Positions 1 through 6,391 of a stretch of DNA of 7,610 nt are shown piece by piece (position 1 is the first letter of the stretch; the number at the start of each line of letters is the position of its first letter). Under the pieces are notes generated by a model. That model did not search any database, was not told where the DNA came from, and was given only the letters and a program-made list of their open reading frames with translations. Source of the DNA: Deltaproteobacteria bacterium (GTDB lineage: Bacteria > Myxococcota > UBA796 > SXON01); assembly GCA_947483545.1 (NCBI GenBank), contig CANKNP010000265.1, positions 1 to 7,610 of the forward strand, read 5' to 3'. The position numbers and the translations under genes were made by a program.

Positions 1-5
1 ACTCT

Positions 6-63
6 GTCCTCCCCTTCTCCCTCCGGGAGAAGGTGCCGCCGTACTCGGCGGCGGATGAGGGCT
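6..63 (+). repeat. Two-hairpin palindromic intergenic repeat, copy 1
   Basis: The sequence shows two hairpins in a row. Hairpin 1 has 9-bp perfect arms (13-21 CCTTCTCCC with 25-33 GGGAGAAGG) and a 3-nt loop. A single T (34) follows. Hairpin 2 has 7-bp arms (35-41 GCCGCCG with 46-52 CGGCGGC) and a 4-nt loop. An 11-nt tail, GGATGAGGGCT (53-63), closes the unit. A second copy with the same layout lies at 6271-6321 in the same orientation. From memory, repeats of this look (a CCTTCTCCC-type stem followed by GGATGAGGG) are very common between genes of high-GC bacteria, like REP elements. There is no T-run after either hairpin, so it is not a canonical terminator. It lies 70 bp upstream of the DUF559 gene. 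The function is unknown. Confidence 0.8.
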
Positions 64-122
64 CCCCGCGGATTTTCGACGGCCCTCATCTTGAACCGTC
101 GCTCGCCGCGGATCTTCAAGAT
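54..122. repeat. Nested, mutually exclusive inverted repeats in the DUF559 leader
   Basis: Two perfect inverted repeats overlap here. The first pairs 54-62 (GATGAGGGC) with 82-90 (GCCCTCATC). The second pairs 88-95 (ATCTTGAA) with 115-122 (TTCAAGAT). Both have 19-nt loops, and they share bases 88-90, so they cannot form fully at the same time. A near-identical 12-mer, CCGCGGAT(T/C)TTC, occurs at 66-77 and 106-117. An 11-bp palindrome, ATCTTCAAGAT (112-122), ends 11 bp before the DUF559 start codon. The left arm of the first repeat is the tail of repeat copy 1. Its partner at 82-90 could therefore be the end of a degenerate, oppositely oriented copy. Whether this stretch acts in RNA, as DNA binding sites, or is only repeat debris cannot be told from sequence. 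Confidence 0.55.
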
Positions 123-133
123 ATTCGCCTGAA

Positions 134-475
134 ATGAGGACGCCTCCCACCCGCCGTCGCCAGCTCCGGGCAGTGGCCTCCGACCCCGAGAGGGTGCTTT
201 GGGCCGCCCTTCGAGATCGCCGACTTGGTGGCCTCAAGTTTCGCCGGCAGGTCCAACTGGGACCCTACATCGTGGATTTCTACTGCCACGAGGCCAAGCT
301 CGTCATCGAGGTCGATGGGGCCTTCCACGGGGAGCAGCCCGAAGCGGATGACGCGAGGACCGCAGACCTCGAAAGCGCCGGGCACCAGGTCCTCCGATTC
401 GGCACCTCTGCGATCCTCTCCGACCTCCCGGGAGTCCTGCGGGCGATCCTCACCGTATGCACCCCCCATCCTTGA
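134..475 (+). CDS. DUF559 domain protein (Vsr-like / PD-(D/E)XK-type endonuclease fold)
   Basis: This 113-aa protein covers the whole DUF559 domain. Visible family signatures are PERVLWAALRDRRLGGLKFRRQ (residues 18-39, quoted in parts: E19, W23, L31-G32-G33, F36-R37-R38-Q39), then GPYIVDFYC (43-51), LVIEVDG (56-62), H65, an aspartate/arginine pair at D73-R75 and VLRF (86-89). Known for the family: it is related to the very-short-patch-repair (Vsr) endonuclease fold, but its substrate and role are not established. By analogy D48, E59, D61 and H65 are the likely metal/active-site residues; this is inference. All are present, so the gene looks intact. ATG 134 is chosen because an in-frame stop at 92-94 leaves no other start upstream, and the next in-frame option (GTG 173) would remove the family's Arg-rich N-terminus. 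No good Shine-Dalgarno is visible. It follows a structured repeat directly and ends 55 bp before the macroglobulin gene. There is no signal peptide, so it is cytoplasmic. No DNA-modification or mismatch-repair gene is nearby. Confidence 0.92.
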   Translation: MRTPPTRRRQLRAVASDPERVLWAALRDRRLGGLKFRRQVQLGPYIVDFYCHEAKLVIEVDGAFHGEQPEADDARTADLESAGHQVLRFGTSAILSDLPGVLRAILTVCTPHP

Positions 476-521
476 TACCTCCCCCCGGCACACCGTTTGC
501 ATCCCCGCCGGTTGAACGCCC

Positions 522-525
522 GAGG
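522..525 (+). promoter_or_regulatory. Shine-Dalgarno for the macroglobulin gene
   Basis: GAGG lies 5 nt before ATG 531. It supports this start, which also gives a proper lipoprotein signal peptide. The 55-bp space after the DUF559 gene contains no promoter I can defend. The macroglobulin gene may be co-transcribed with DUF559 or may have an unrecognised promoter inside it. Confidence 0.6.
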
Positions 526-530
526 TCTCG

Positions 531-3500
531 ATGTCCCTCCGCTATTTTGCTCTCCCCTTCCTCCTCCTCGGATGCAACGGCAGCTGCGCGGGCTCCACGC
601 CTGGTGTCGATGAGGTCCTGACCGCGGAATCCGAGATGCCCGAGGTGGAACCCCGGGAGCTGGCGTTCGTCTTCCGGGCCCGCGGCGCCGACGGGGCGGT
701 GCCCACGTCCATCGCGTTCCATGGGAACTTGCCGATCTTCCCTTCGGACTCGGTCGGCAAGGCCCCCCCCGAGGGCACGTCTGTGGTCCTCGCCCCCCCG
801 GTCCCTGGTGTCCTCTCGGTCCAGGATCGTGAGTCCCTGGTGTTCACGCCCTCGGAGCCGTTCAAGCCCGGCACCCCCTACAACGTGCGGCTCGTCTCGA
901 TCGGCGCGAAGGATCCCCCAGAGTGGCTCACCAACTGGACCGAGCGCAAGGCGGAGTTCACCACCCCCCCGTTCGGGTTCCTGCGCGCGGCTCTGACCGA
1001 CTGGCGCCCGGCCCATCGCAATTTCAGCGGCAGCGCCGCGATCCTCGTGTCGTTCACCGGGCCGGTCTCCGTCGAGGATGTCCAGCAGCACGTCACGTTT
1101 CAGGACGGAGAACAGACCTTCACCCCCGCGTTCACCACCGGACCCTCGGCCAACACCGTGACGGCCACGGTGACCGGGGAGGTGCTGAGCGCGCTGATCG
1201 GCCACGACGTAGCGGTGAACATCACCTCCGGGGTCCTGCATGGGGGCGACACGACCATCGCAGCAAGCGCGGCCACCGCGACGATCCGGTTCGTGGAGCC
1301 CGGCCCCATCGTCGAGGTCGCCGCCGTCAAGGTCCGCGAGGGAATGAACGGGTTCTACCTGGATGTCTTCTGTGACGACGACGCGGTCAGCGAGAAGCGG
1401 TACTTCTGGGACCGCGACGACTACGAGGACTACCGGCTCTCGATCCGCTGCTCGCTCACCGAGGAGAGCGCGGCGCGGGCCGTCCACGTCTCCGTCAACG
1501 GCAAGGACACCCCGATCACGGTCTCGCCGTCCGACACCGGCTTCCGCGTGTTCGGCGCCTTCGCCTTCGGCCAGCTCACCCTCCGGATCGACGCGGGCGC
1601 CCAGACCGTGGATGGCGGCGTGCTGCCCGTCGCGTTGGACAAGGCCTTGGACATCCCCCACCGCGAGGCCAAGATCAACTTCGCCTCTCAAGGCCGCTAC
1701 TTGCCGCATTCCGCCTGGACATCGCTCGCGATCCAGCACACCAACGTCGCCGCAGTGGAGCTGACCGTCCGGCATGTGCCCGAGGAGAACGTGGTGTTCT
1801 GGATGAGCGGGAGCGAGCCCGCGGACACGCGGACGTCGAACGTCATCCTGAAGAAGACCATCGCGCTCGCGGCGCCCCTGGACGAGAGCGCCACCTCTTG
1901 GGTGGACGTCGGCGGTCTGCTGCCCGACGCGAGCAGCGGCCTGTACCAGATCTCCCTCGCCGAGGTCGATCCTGCGCCTGAGAAGCCTAAAGATCCCGAC
2001 GCCGACGACGATGACGGCGACCCCGACACCGGCGGGAGCTGGCGGCGACGTCAGAACAGCTACCACTCCACCGCCAGCGCCACGTCGCGCATCCTGTTGA
2101 CGGACATGCACCTCGTCGCGAAGGTCTCGACCAGCGATGCCACGCACGGATGGGCCAAGGCGGTGGACGCCTGGGCGATCGACGTCCACACGAACGCGGC
2201 AGTGAGCGGCTCGACGATCTCGCTCATCCGGCCGAGCGGCCAGGTCGTGAGCCGCTGCGTGACCGACGGCCAGGGCCATTGCGCCATCGCCGTGCCCGCC
2301 GATGGGGTCGAGACAACCTCGCCGATGGCGCTCCTCGCGCGCAACGGCAAGGACTTCACCTACCTGAAGTTCGCCGATCTAAAGCTGCAAGTTCCCCAGG
2401 ACACCGCGGGAGCGACAGGCCCCGAGGCCCCCTACCGCGCCGCCGCCTGGACCGACCGCGGCGTCTACCGCCCCGGCGACACCGCCCACGTCGCCGTCCT
2501 CCTCCGCGGGGAGGATCACCTCGCCCCCAGCCCCTCCGTGCCGATGGCGCTCAAGCTCTATGACCCCAGCGGCAAGGAGCTGAAGAAGCAGGTGGTCGAG
2601 CCCAACGAAGCCGGCCTCGCGGTCTGGGACGTGCCGTTCGGCGACTGGGCTACGACGGGCTCGTACCGCGTGGCGGCGGAGACCGGCAACAAGGTCGTCG
2701 GCAGCGTGTCGTTCAACGTCGAGGAGTTCGTGCCCGAGCGCTTGAAGGTCACGGCTTCATCGAACGCCACGGACGCGCTCGCGACCGACCCGACGCTCAT
2801 CGAGGTGCAAGGCGACTGGCTCTTCGGCGGTGCGGCGGTTGGATCCGCGGTCGAGCTGACCTGCCAGATTGAGCCGGGCGTGTTTGCGCCCAAGTCCCAG
2901 CCGGGCTTCCGCTTTGGCCCCTGGGTGGCGACCGGCGAGCCGACCCCTCGTCCCATCACCCTCGGCGTCGCGGAGGACAGCCTCGATGAAGCAGGCCACG
3001 CGCAGATCGCCTGCCCGACCTCGCCCTCGGCGGGCGGTCTCGGCGGGCCCGGCGTTCTCGTCGCGCGGGCGGCGGTGTTCGAGGGAGACAGCGGGCGGAC
3101 GACCGTGCAGGAGGCGCGCGTCCCCGTTCATCCCGATCGCAGCTACATCGGGCTCAAGGGCCCGGACAAGGCCGAGGTGGGCCGCCCCTTCAAGGTCGAG
3201 GGCGTGATCGTGGACTGGCAGGGCAAGCCTGTGAGCGGCACGACGAAGGTCGATCTCACGCTCCTGCGGCTCGAGGAGGAGGTCGGCTGGATGTGGGACT
3301 ACGACTCGAACGAGTCGGTCTACCGGCGCTCTCCCCGCCGGGCGAAGGAGGCCAGCCTCTCGGTCGTGGCGACGAACGGGGCGTTCTCGGCAGAGCTGAC
3401 CCCGAACGACGACGGCGCAGGTTGGGTCGTGATGGCACAGATGGGCCGGACGCGCACGGACCTGAACATCGAAGGCGGTTCACGTCGTTGGTGGTGGTCG

Positions 3501-6191
3501 AGCTGGGACAGCTCCGTGGATCAGACGCCGAGGCCGCAGCTGCCGAAGGCCCTGGTCATCGGCTTGCCCGACAGCGCCAAGGTCGGCGAGGCGGTCACCG
3601 CGCGGATCGTCGCGCCGTACGCCGGTCATGTCCTGTGGACGGTCGAGGCGGAGGGCGTGCTGGAGAGTCGTTGGGAGGAGGTCGAGGCAGGGGAGACAAC
3701 GTGGGCGTTTGAACTTGAGGCGTTCCGCCCCAACGTGTACGTCTCCGCGCTGCTCGTGAAGGACCCGCACCTGGAGTCCCAGTCGGCGTTCCTGCCCGAC
3801 CGGGCGTTCGGCGTGGCCAACCTGCGGCTCGAGCCTGTGGACTACACCATGCCGCTGGCGCTGACGGTCCCGTTGGAGGTCCGGCCGCAGAGCCCGCTGA
3901 CGATCCAGGTGGACGCCGGCCCGCAGACCGAGCCCGGGTTCCTCACGCTTGCCGCAGTGGACGCCGGTATTCTCTCGCTGACCAAGTTCAAGGACCCCGA
4001 CCCCACGCTGGCGATTTTCGCGCGTCGGGCGCTGGGAGTCACCAGCTACGAGACGGTAGGCTGGACCCTGCTCTCCCAGCCCGGCGGCGCGGGCCGGCGC
4101 ACCGGCGGTGATGATGACAGCGGCGGAGGTCGCACCCAGATGGTGAAGCCCGTCGCGCTCTGGTCCGGCGCTGTCCCCATCCCCTCGAACGGCAAGCTCA
4201 CGATCACGCTGCCGATCCCGAGCTACCGCGGCTCCCTGCACATCATGGCGGTGGCTTCCACCCGCTCGCGGATGGGCCACGCCTCGGCCGACGTCGCCGT
4301 GCGGGATCCGCTCACGCTGGTCGCCACGATGCCGCGGTTCCTGACCGTCGGGGACATCGCGCAGGTCCCAGTCCAAGTCACCAACCTGACGGGTTCGGCG
4401 CAGGACGTGAGCGTGACGATGAACGTGACGCAGGGCGGCTCCGCGGGCCAGTTGGCGTACGCCGACATCTCCGGCAGCGGTCCTTCCATCGCCATGGGCG
4501 GGGCGCAAAGCGGCAAGTTGAAGCTCGCCGCGAACGCCTCCGGCACCCTCATCTTCCAGCTCGCCGGCCGCTCCACAGGCGCCGCAAGGGTGGATCTTAC
4601 GGCCACCGCCGGCAAGGAGGTCTCGACCGACCACTTCGACATCCCGGTCGGGCTCTGGGAACCCGAGGTCACGGACACCGTCCGCATCCCGCTCGGGAAC
4701 GGCACGACCTCGCTGGACGCCGCCTTCGAGGGCTGGAAGCCCGGCACCGAGCGCAGCCAGGTCTGGGTCACGGCCAACCCGTACGCGCAAGCCTTCGCGC
4801 ACCTCAAGCACCTGATCCGCTACCCCTACGGCTGCATCGAGCAGACGACCTCCTCAGCACGACCGCTGCTCTACGCCCGGGACCTTGTGAGCAAGGCGGC
4901 GCCCGACAGCTTGAAGGACAAGACCCTCGAGCACATGGTCCAGGCGGGCATTGACCGCGTGCTGTCGATGCAGACCCCATCCGGCGGTTTCTCCTATTGG
5001 CCCGGGGGGAATGACGCCGTGGTCTGGGGCACGGCCTACGCCGTACACTTCCTGCTTGATGCCCAACAAGCCGGGTTCCCCGTTCCGAAGGCCGACGTGG
5101 ACGACGCCGTGCGTTGGCTGGGCCGCGAGCTGGACAGCACCCGGGTCACCGACCACGACCGCGCCTATGGTCATTACCTGCTCGCGCGGGCCGGCCAGCC
5201 CCGCATGGCCGCCGCCCAGGCCCTCTACGACCGGCTCGGCACGGACGCCCGGGACGAAGACCGCTACCTGCTGCAAGCCGCCATCTGGCTCGCCGGTGAT
5301 CACCGCTACGAGTCGCTCCTGAAGCACCCGAACACCACGATGTCCGCGCGGCGCTTGAACGACTGGACGTTCTACTCGGACATCCGCGAGCGCGGGCTGA
5401 TGCTCTCGATCTTCCGGGATCTCTTCGGGCCGGACCCCGCCGGTCAGCCGCTCGCGGACGCCGTCGCCGGGGCGCTCACCCGCCAGACGCGCAGCGCGTA
5501 CTACAACACCCAGGAGCTCGCCTGGGGCTTGACGGGCCTGGGCAAGTCGATCGGCAAGGGTGTGGAGACGGTGGATGCCAAGCTGCTGATCAACGGGAAG
5601 CCGCACGCCGGGGAAGCCGGGAACTGGCTGCTCTCGCGGGTGGGGAGCGCTCCGGTGACTGTACAGGGCAAAACAGGCTTGTTCGCGGTGGTGACCACGA
5701 CCGGGAACCGCGTGTCTGGGGCGAACCTCTGGGGTCAGAACGGCGTGCGTGTGAGCCGGGCCTGGAAGGATCTGGAAGGCAACGAGGTCAACCCCACGGA
5801 TCTGGTGCTCGGAACCCCGATGTTCGTCGATCTCACGATCGAGAACCTGACCCGCTACGGGGTCCAGAACGTCGCGCTCACGGATCGCGTGCCGGCGGCG
5901 TGGGAGATCGAAAATCCGCGCCTTGGCCGCGGCTCGCTCCCCGACTGGGTGAACTCCGACGAGCTGTGGACGACCGAGAACATGAACGTCCGGGATGATC
6001 GCATCGAGGTGTTCGGCACGCTCCCAGGCAACGGCACGGTCCACGTGATCTACAAGGTGCGGGCCACCTTTGCGGGCACGTTCCACGTCCCAGAGGCGAG
6101 CGTCGAGGCGATGTACGACCCCACGTACTGGGCGCGGATCCCCGGCGGACCGACGATCGTGACGGGGCCGTGGGAGGGGGAGGTGCTGTGA
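531..6191 (+). CDS. Bacterial alpha-2-macroglobulin, lipoprotein, thioester type (YfhM/ECAM-like)
   Basis: This 1886-aa periplasmic protease trap is membrane-anchored. Known mechanism: a protease cuts the bait region, the fold collapses and the exposed thioester bonds covalently to the attacker. The signal peptide ends in lipobox L12-L13-G14-C15; residue +2 is Asn, so the target membrane is not decided by an Asp rule. By similarity recalled to E. coli YfhM the order is: two Ig-like segments (about 40-255) absent from E. coli; alignment with YfhM begins near F384-A-S-Q-G; bMG3-like ~520-620; MG domain with RGVYRPGDT (643-651) and FVPERL (733-738); bMG5/6-like ~740-985; bait-region domain ~1005-1205 including AAVDAGILSLT (1141-1151); A2M domain ~1205-1300; thioester domain from YPYGCIEQT (1431-1439, Cys1435 and Gln1438 intact) to ~1700; C-terminal bMG10-like ~1735-1880 ending with VEAMYDPTYWARIPGG (1858-1873). 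Nine cysteines: C15, C19, thioester C1435 and six that fall into three close pairs. Length exceeds E. coli's roughly 1650 aa, mostly at the N-terminus. No pbpC adjoins it. Family assignment is very secure; domain limits are approximate. Confidence 0.97.
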   Translation: MSLRYFALPFLLLGCNGSCAGSTPGVDEVLTAESEMPEVEPRELAFVFRARGADGAVPTSIAFHGNLPIFPSDSVGKAPPEGTSVVLAPPVPGVLSVQDRESLVFTPSEPFKPGTPYNVRLVSIGAKDPPEWLTNWTERKAEFTTPPFGFLRAALTDWRPAHRNFSGSAAILVSFTGPVSVEDVQQHVTFQDGEQTFTPAFTTGPSANTVTATVTGEVLSALIGHDVAVNITSGVLHGGDTTIAASAATATIRFVEPGPIVEVAAVKVREGMNGFYLDVFCDDDAVSEKRYFWDRDDYEDYRLSIRCSLTEESAARAVHVSVNGKDTPITVSPSDTGFRVFGAFAFGQLTLRIDAGAQTVDGGVLPVALDKALDIPHREAKINFASQGRYLPHSAWTSLAIQHTNVAAVELTVRHVPEENVVFWMSGSEPADTRTSNVILKKTIALAAPLDESATSWVDVGGLLPDASSGLYQISLAEVDPAPEKPKDPDADDDDGDPDTGGSWRRRQNSYHSTASATSRILLTDMHLVAKVSTSDATHGWAKAVDAWAIDVHTNAAVSGSTISLIRPSGQVVSRCVTDGQGHCAIAVPADGVETTSPMALLARNGKDFTYLKFADLKLQVPQDTAGATGPEAPYRAAAWTDRGVYRPGDTAHVAVLLRGEDHLAPSPSVPMALKLYDPSGKELKKQVVEPNEAGLAVWDVPFGDWATTGSYRVAAETGNKVVGSVSFNVEEFVPERLKVTASSNATDALATDPTLIEVQGDWLFGGAAVGSAVELTCQIEPGVFAPKSQPGFRFGPWVATGEPTPRPITLGVAEDSLDEAGHAQIACPTSPSAGGLGGPGVLVARAAVFEGDSGRTTVQEARVPVHPDRSYIGLKGPDKAEVGRPFKVEGVIVDWQGKPVSGTTKVDLTLLRLEEEVGWMWDYDSNESVYRRSPRRAKEASLSVVATNGAFSAELTPNDDGAGWVVMAQMGRTRTDLNIEGGSRRWWWSSWDSSVDQTPRPQLPKALVIGLPDSAKVGEAVTARIVAPYAGHVLWTVEAEGVLESRWEEVEAGETTWAFELEAFRPNVYVSALLVKDPHLESQSAFLPDRAFGVANLRLEPVDYTMPLALTVPLEVRPQSPLTIQVDAGPQTEPGFLTLAAVDAGILSLTKFKDPDPTLAIFARRALGVTSYETVGWTLLSQPGGAGRRTGGDDDSGGGRTQMVKPVALWSGAVPIPSNGKLTITLPIPSYRGSLHIMAVASTRSRMGHASADVAVRDPLTLVATMPRFLTVGDIAQVPVQVTNLTGSAQDVSVTMNVTQGGSAGQLAYADISGSGPSIAMGGAQSGKLKLAANASGTLIFQLAGRSTGAARVDLTATAGKEVSTDHFDIPVGLWEPEVTDTVRIPLGNGTTSLDAAFEGWKPGTERSQVWVTANPYAQAFAHLKHLIRYPYGCIEQTTSSARPLLYARDLVSKAAPDSLKDKTLEHMVQAGIDRVLSMQTPSGGFSYWPGGNDAVVWGTAYAVHFLLDAQQAGFPVPKADVDDAVRWLGRELDSTRVTDHDRAYGHYLLARAGQPRMAAAQALYDRLGTDARDEDRYLLQAAIWLAGDHRYESLLKHPNTTMSARRLNDWTFYSDIRERGLMLSIFRDLFGPDPAGQPLADAVAGALTRQTRSAYYNTQELAWGLTGLGKSIGKGVETVDAKLLINGKPHAGEAGNWLLSRVGSAPVTVQGKTGLFAVVTTTGNRVSGANLWGQNGVRVSRAWKDLEGNEVNPTDLVLGTPMFVDLTIENLTRYGVQNVALTDRVPAAWEIENPRLGRGSLPDWVNSDELWTTENMNVRDDRIEVFGTLPGNGTVHVIYKVRATFAGTFHVPEASVEAMYDPTYWARIPGGPTIVTGPWEGEVL

Positions 6192-6197
6192 GAGACG

Positions 6198-6267
6198 GGA
6201 GGCTGGAGGCTGGAGGCCGTAGGCTGGAGACCGTAGGCTGGTGACCGTAGGCTCGAGGCTGGAGATA
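6198..6267 (+). repeat. Imperfect heptamer tandem repeat array (consensus GGAGGCT)
   Basis: Ten consecutive 7-bp units start 7 bp after the macroglobulin stop codon: GGAGGCT, GGAGGCT, GGAGGCC, GTAGGCT, GGAGACC, GTAGGCT, GGTGACC, GTAGGCT, CGAGGCT, GGAGATA. Units 3-8 alternate in a 14-bp higher-order period (CCGTAGGCT at 6217, 6231 and 6245). The layout suggests duplication of a pair of units after the first heptamers diverged. A stray near-match, CCGTAGCCT, lies at 6352-6360 beyond repeat copy 2. The array is non-coding and may vary in copy number between strains. No function is assigned. Confidence 0.85.
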
Positions 6268-6270
6268 GGC

Positions 6271-6321
6271 GTCTTCCCCTCCCCCCTTCGGGGGGAGGTG
6301 CCCGAAGGGCGGAGGGGGGCT
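6271..6321 (+). repeat. Two-hairpin palindromic intergenic repeat, copy 2
   Basis: The layout is the same as copy 1 at 6-63. Hairpin 1 has 9-bp arms (6278-6286 CCTCCCCCC with 6290-6298 GGGGGGAGG) and a 3-nt loop. A single T follows (6299). Hairpin 2 has 4-bp arms (6300-6303 GCCC with 6307-6310 GGGC). The 11-nt tail is GGAGGGGGGCT (6311-6321). The 16 bases 6271-6286 match 6-21 at 13 positions. It sits between convergent genes, where the very stable first stem could block or protect 3' ends of transcripts from both sides. No T-run supports a standard intrinsic terminator. The following stretch, 6322-6391, holds only a 10-bp palindrome (TTCCGCGGAA, 6360-6369) and nothing else I can defend. Confidence 0.8.
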
Positions 6322-6391
6322 CGCTTGAAAATCTCGGGCGTTCCCCGTCACCCGTAGCCTTCCGCGGAAAGTTAGCGCCCCTTGGGGAGGG

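Noticed and set aside
1986..2036. Calcium-binding dockerin/EF-like loop in the Asp-rich segment of the macroglobulin
   Set aside because: The spacing does not satisfy D-x-D-x-D-G, because the required first Asp is Ala491; the segment reads as an acidic linker.
450..2279. 609-aa open frame on the minus strand, and similar long ones at 3480-4811 and 4854-6086
   Set aside because: They lie opposite the macroglobulin gene. They are Arg/Gly/Asp/His-rich with no domain or signal, as expected from the antisense of GC-rich codons; the plus-strand protein is clearly a real family member.
6278..6310. Intrinsic terminator for the macroglobulin gene
   Set aside because: The stems are strong, but no T-run follows on either strand, and the same structure occurs upstream of the DUF559 gene, so it is better described as a repeat.
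514..6343. 11-bp inverted match GAACGCCCGAG at 514-524 and 6333-6343 flanking the macroglobulin gene, as if mobile-element ends
   Set aside because: Several 11-bp matches are expected by chance in a window this size and GC content. There is no longer identity, target duplication or transposase.
6360..6369. Palindrome TTCCGCGGAA as an operator
   Set aside because: It lies between the 3' ends of convergent genes, far from any start, and a 10-bp palindrome is not rare in GC-rich DNA.
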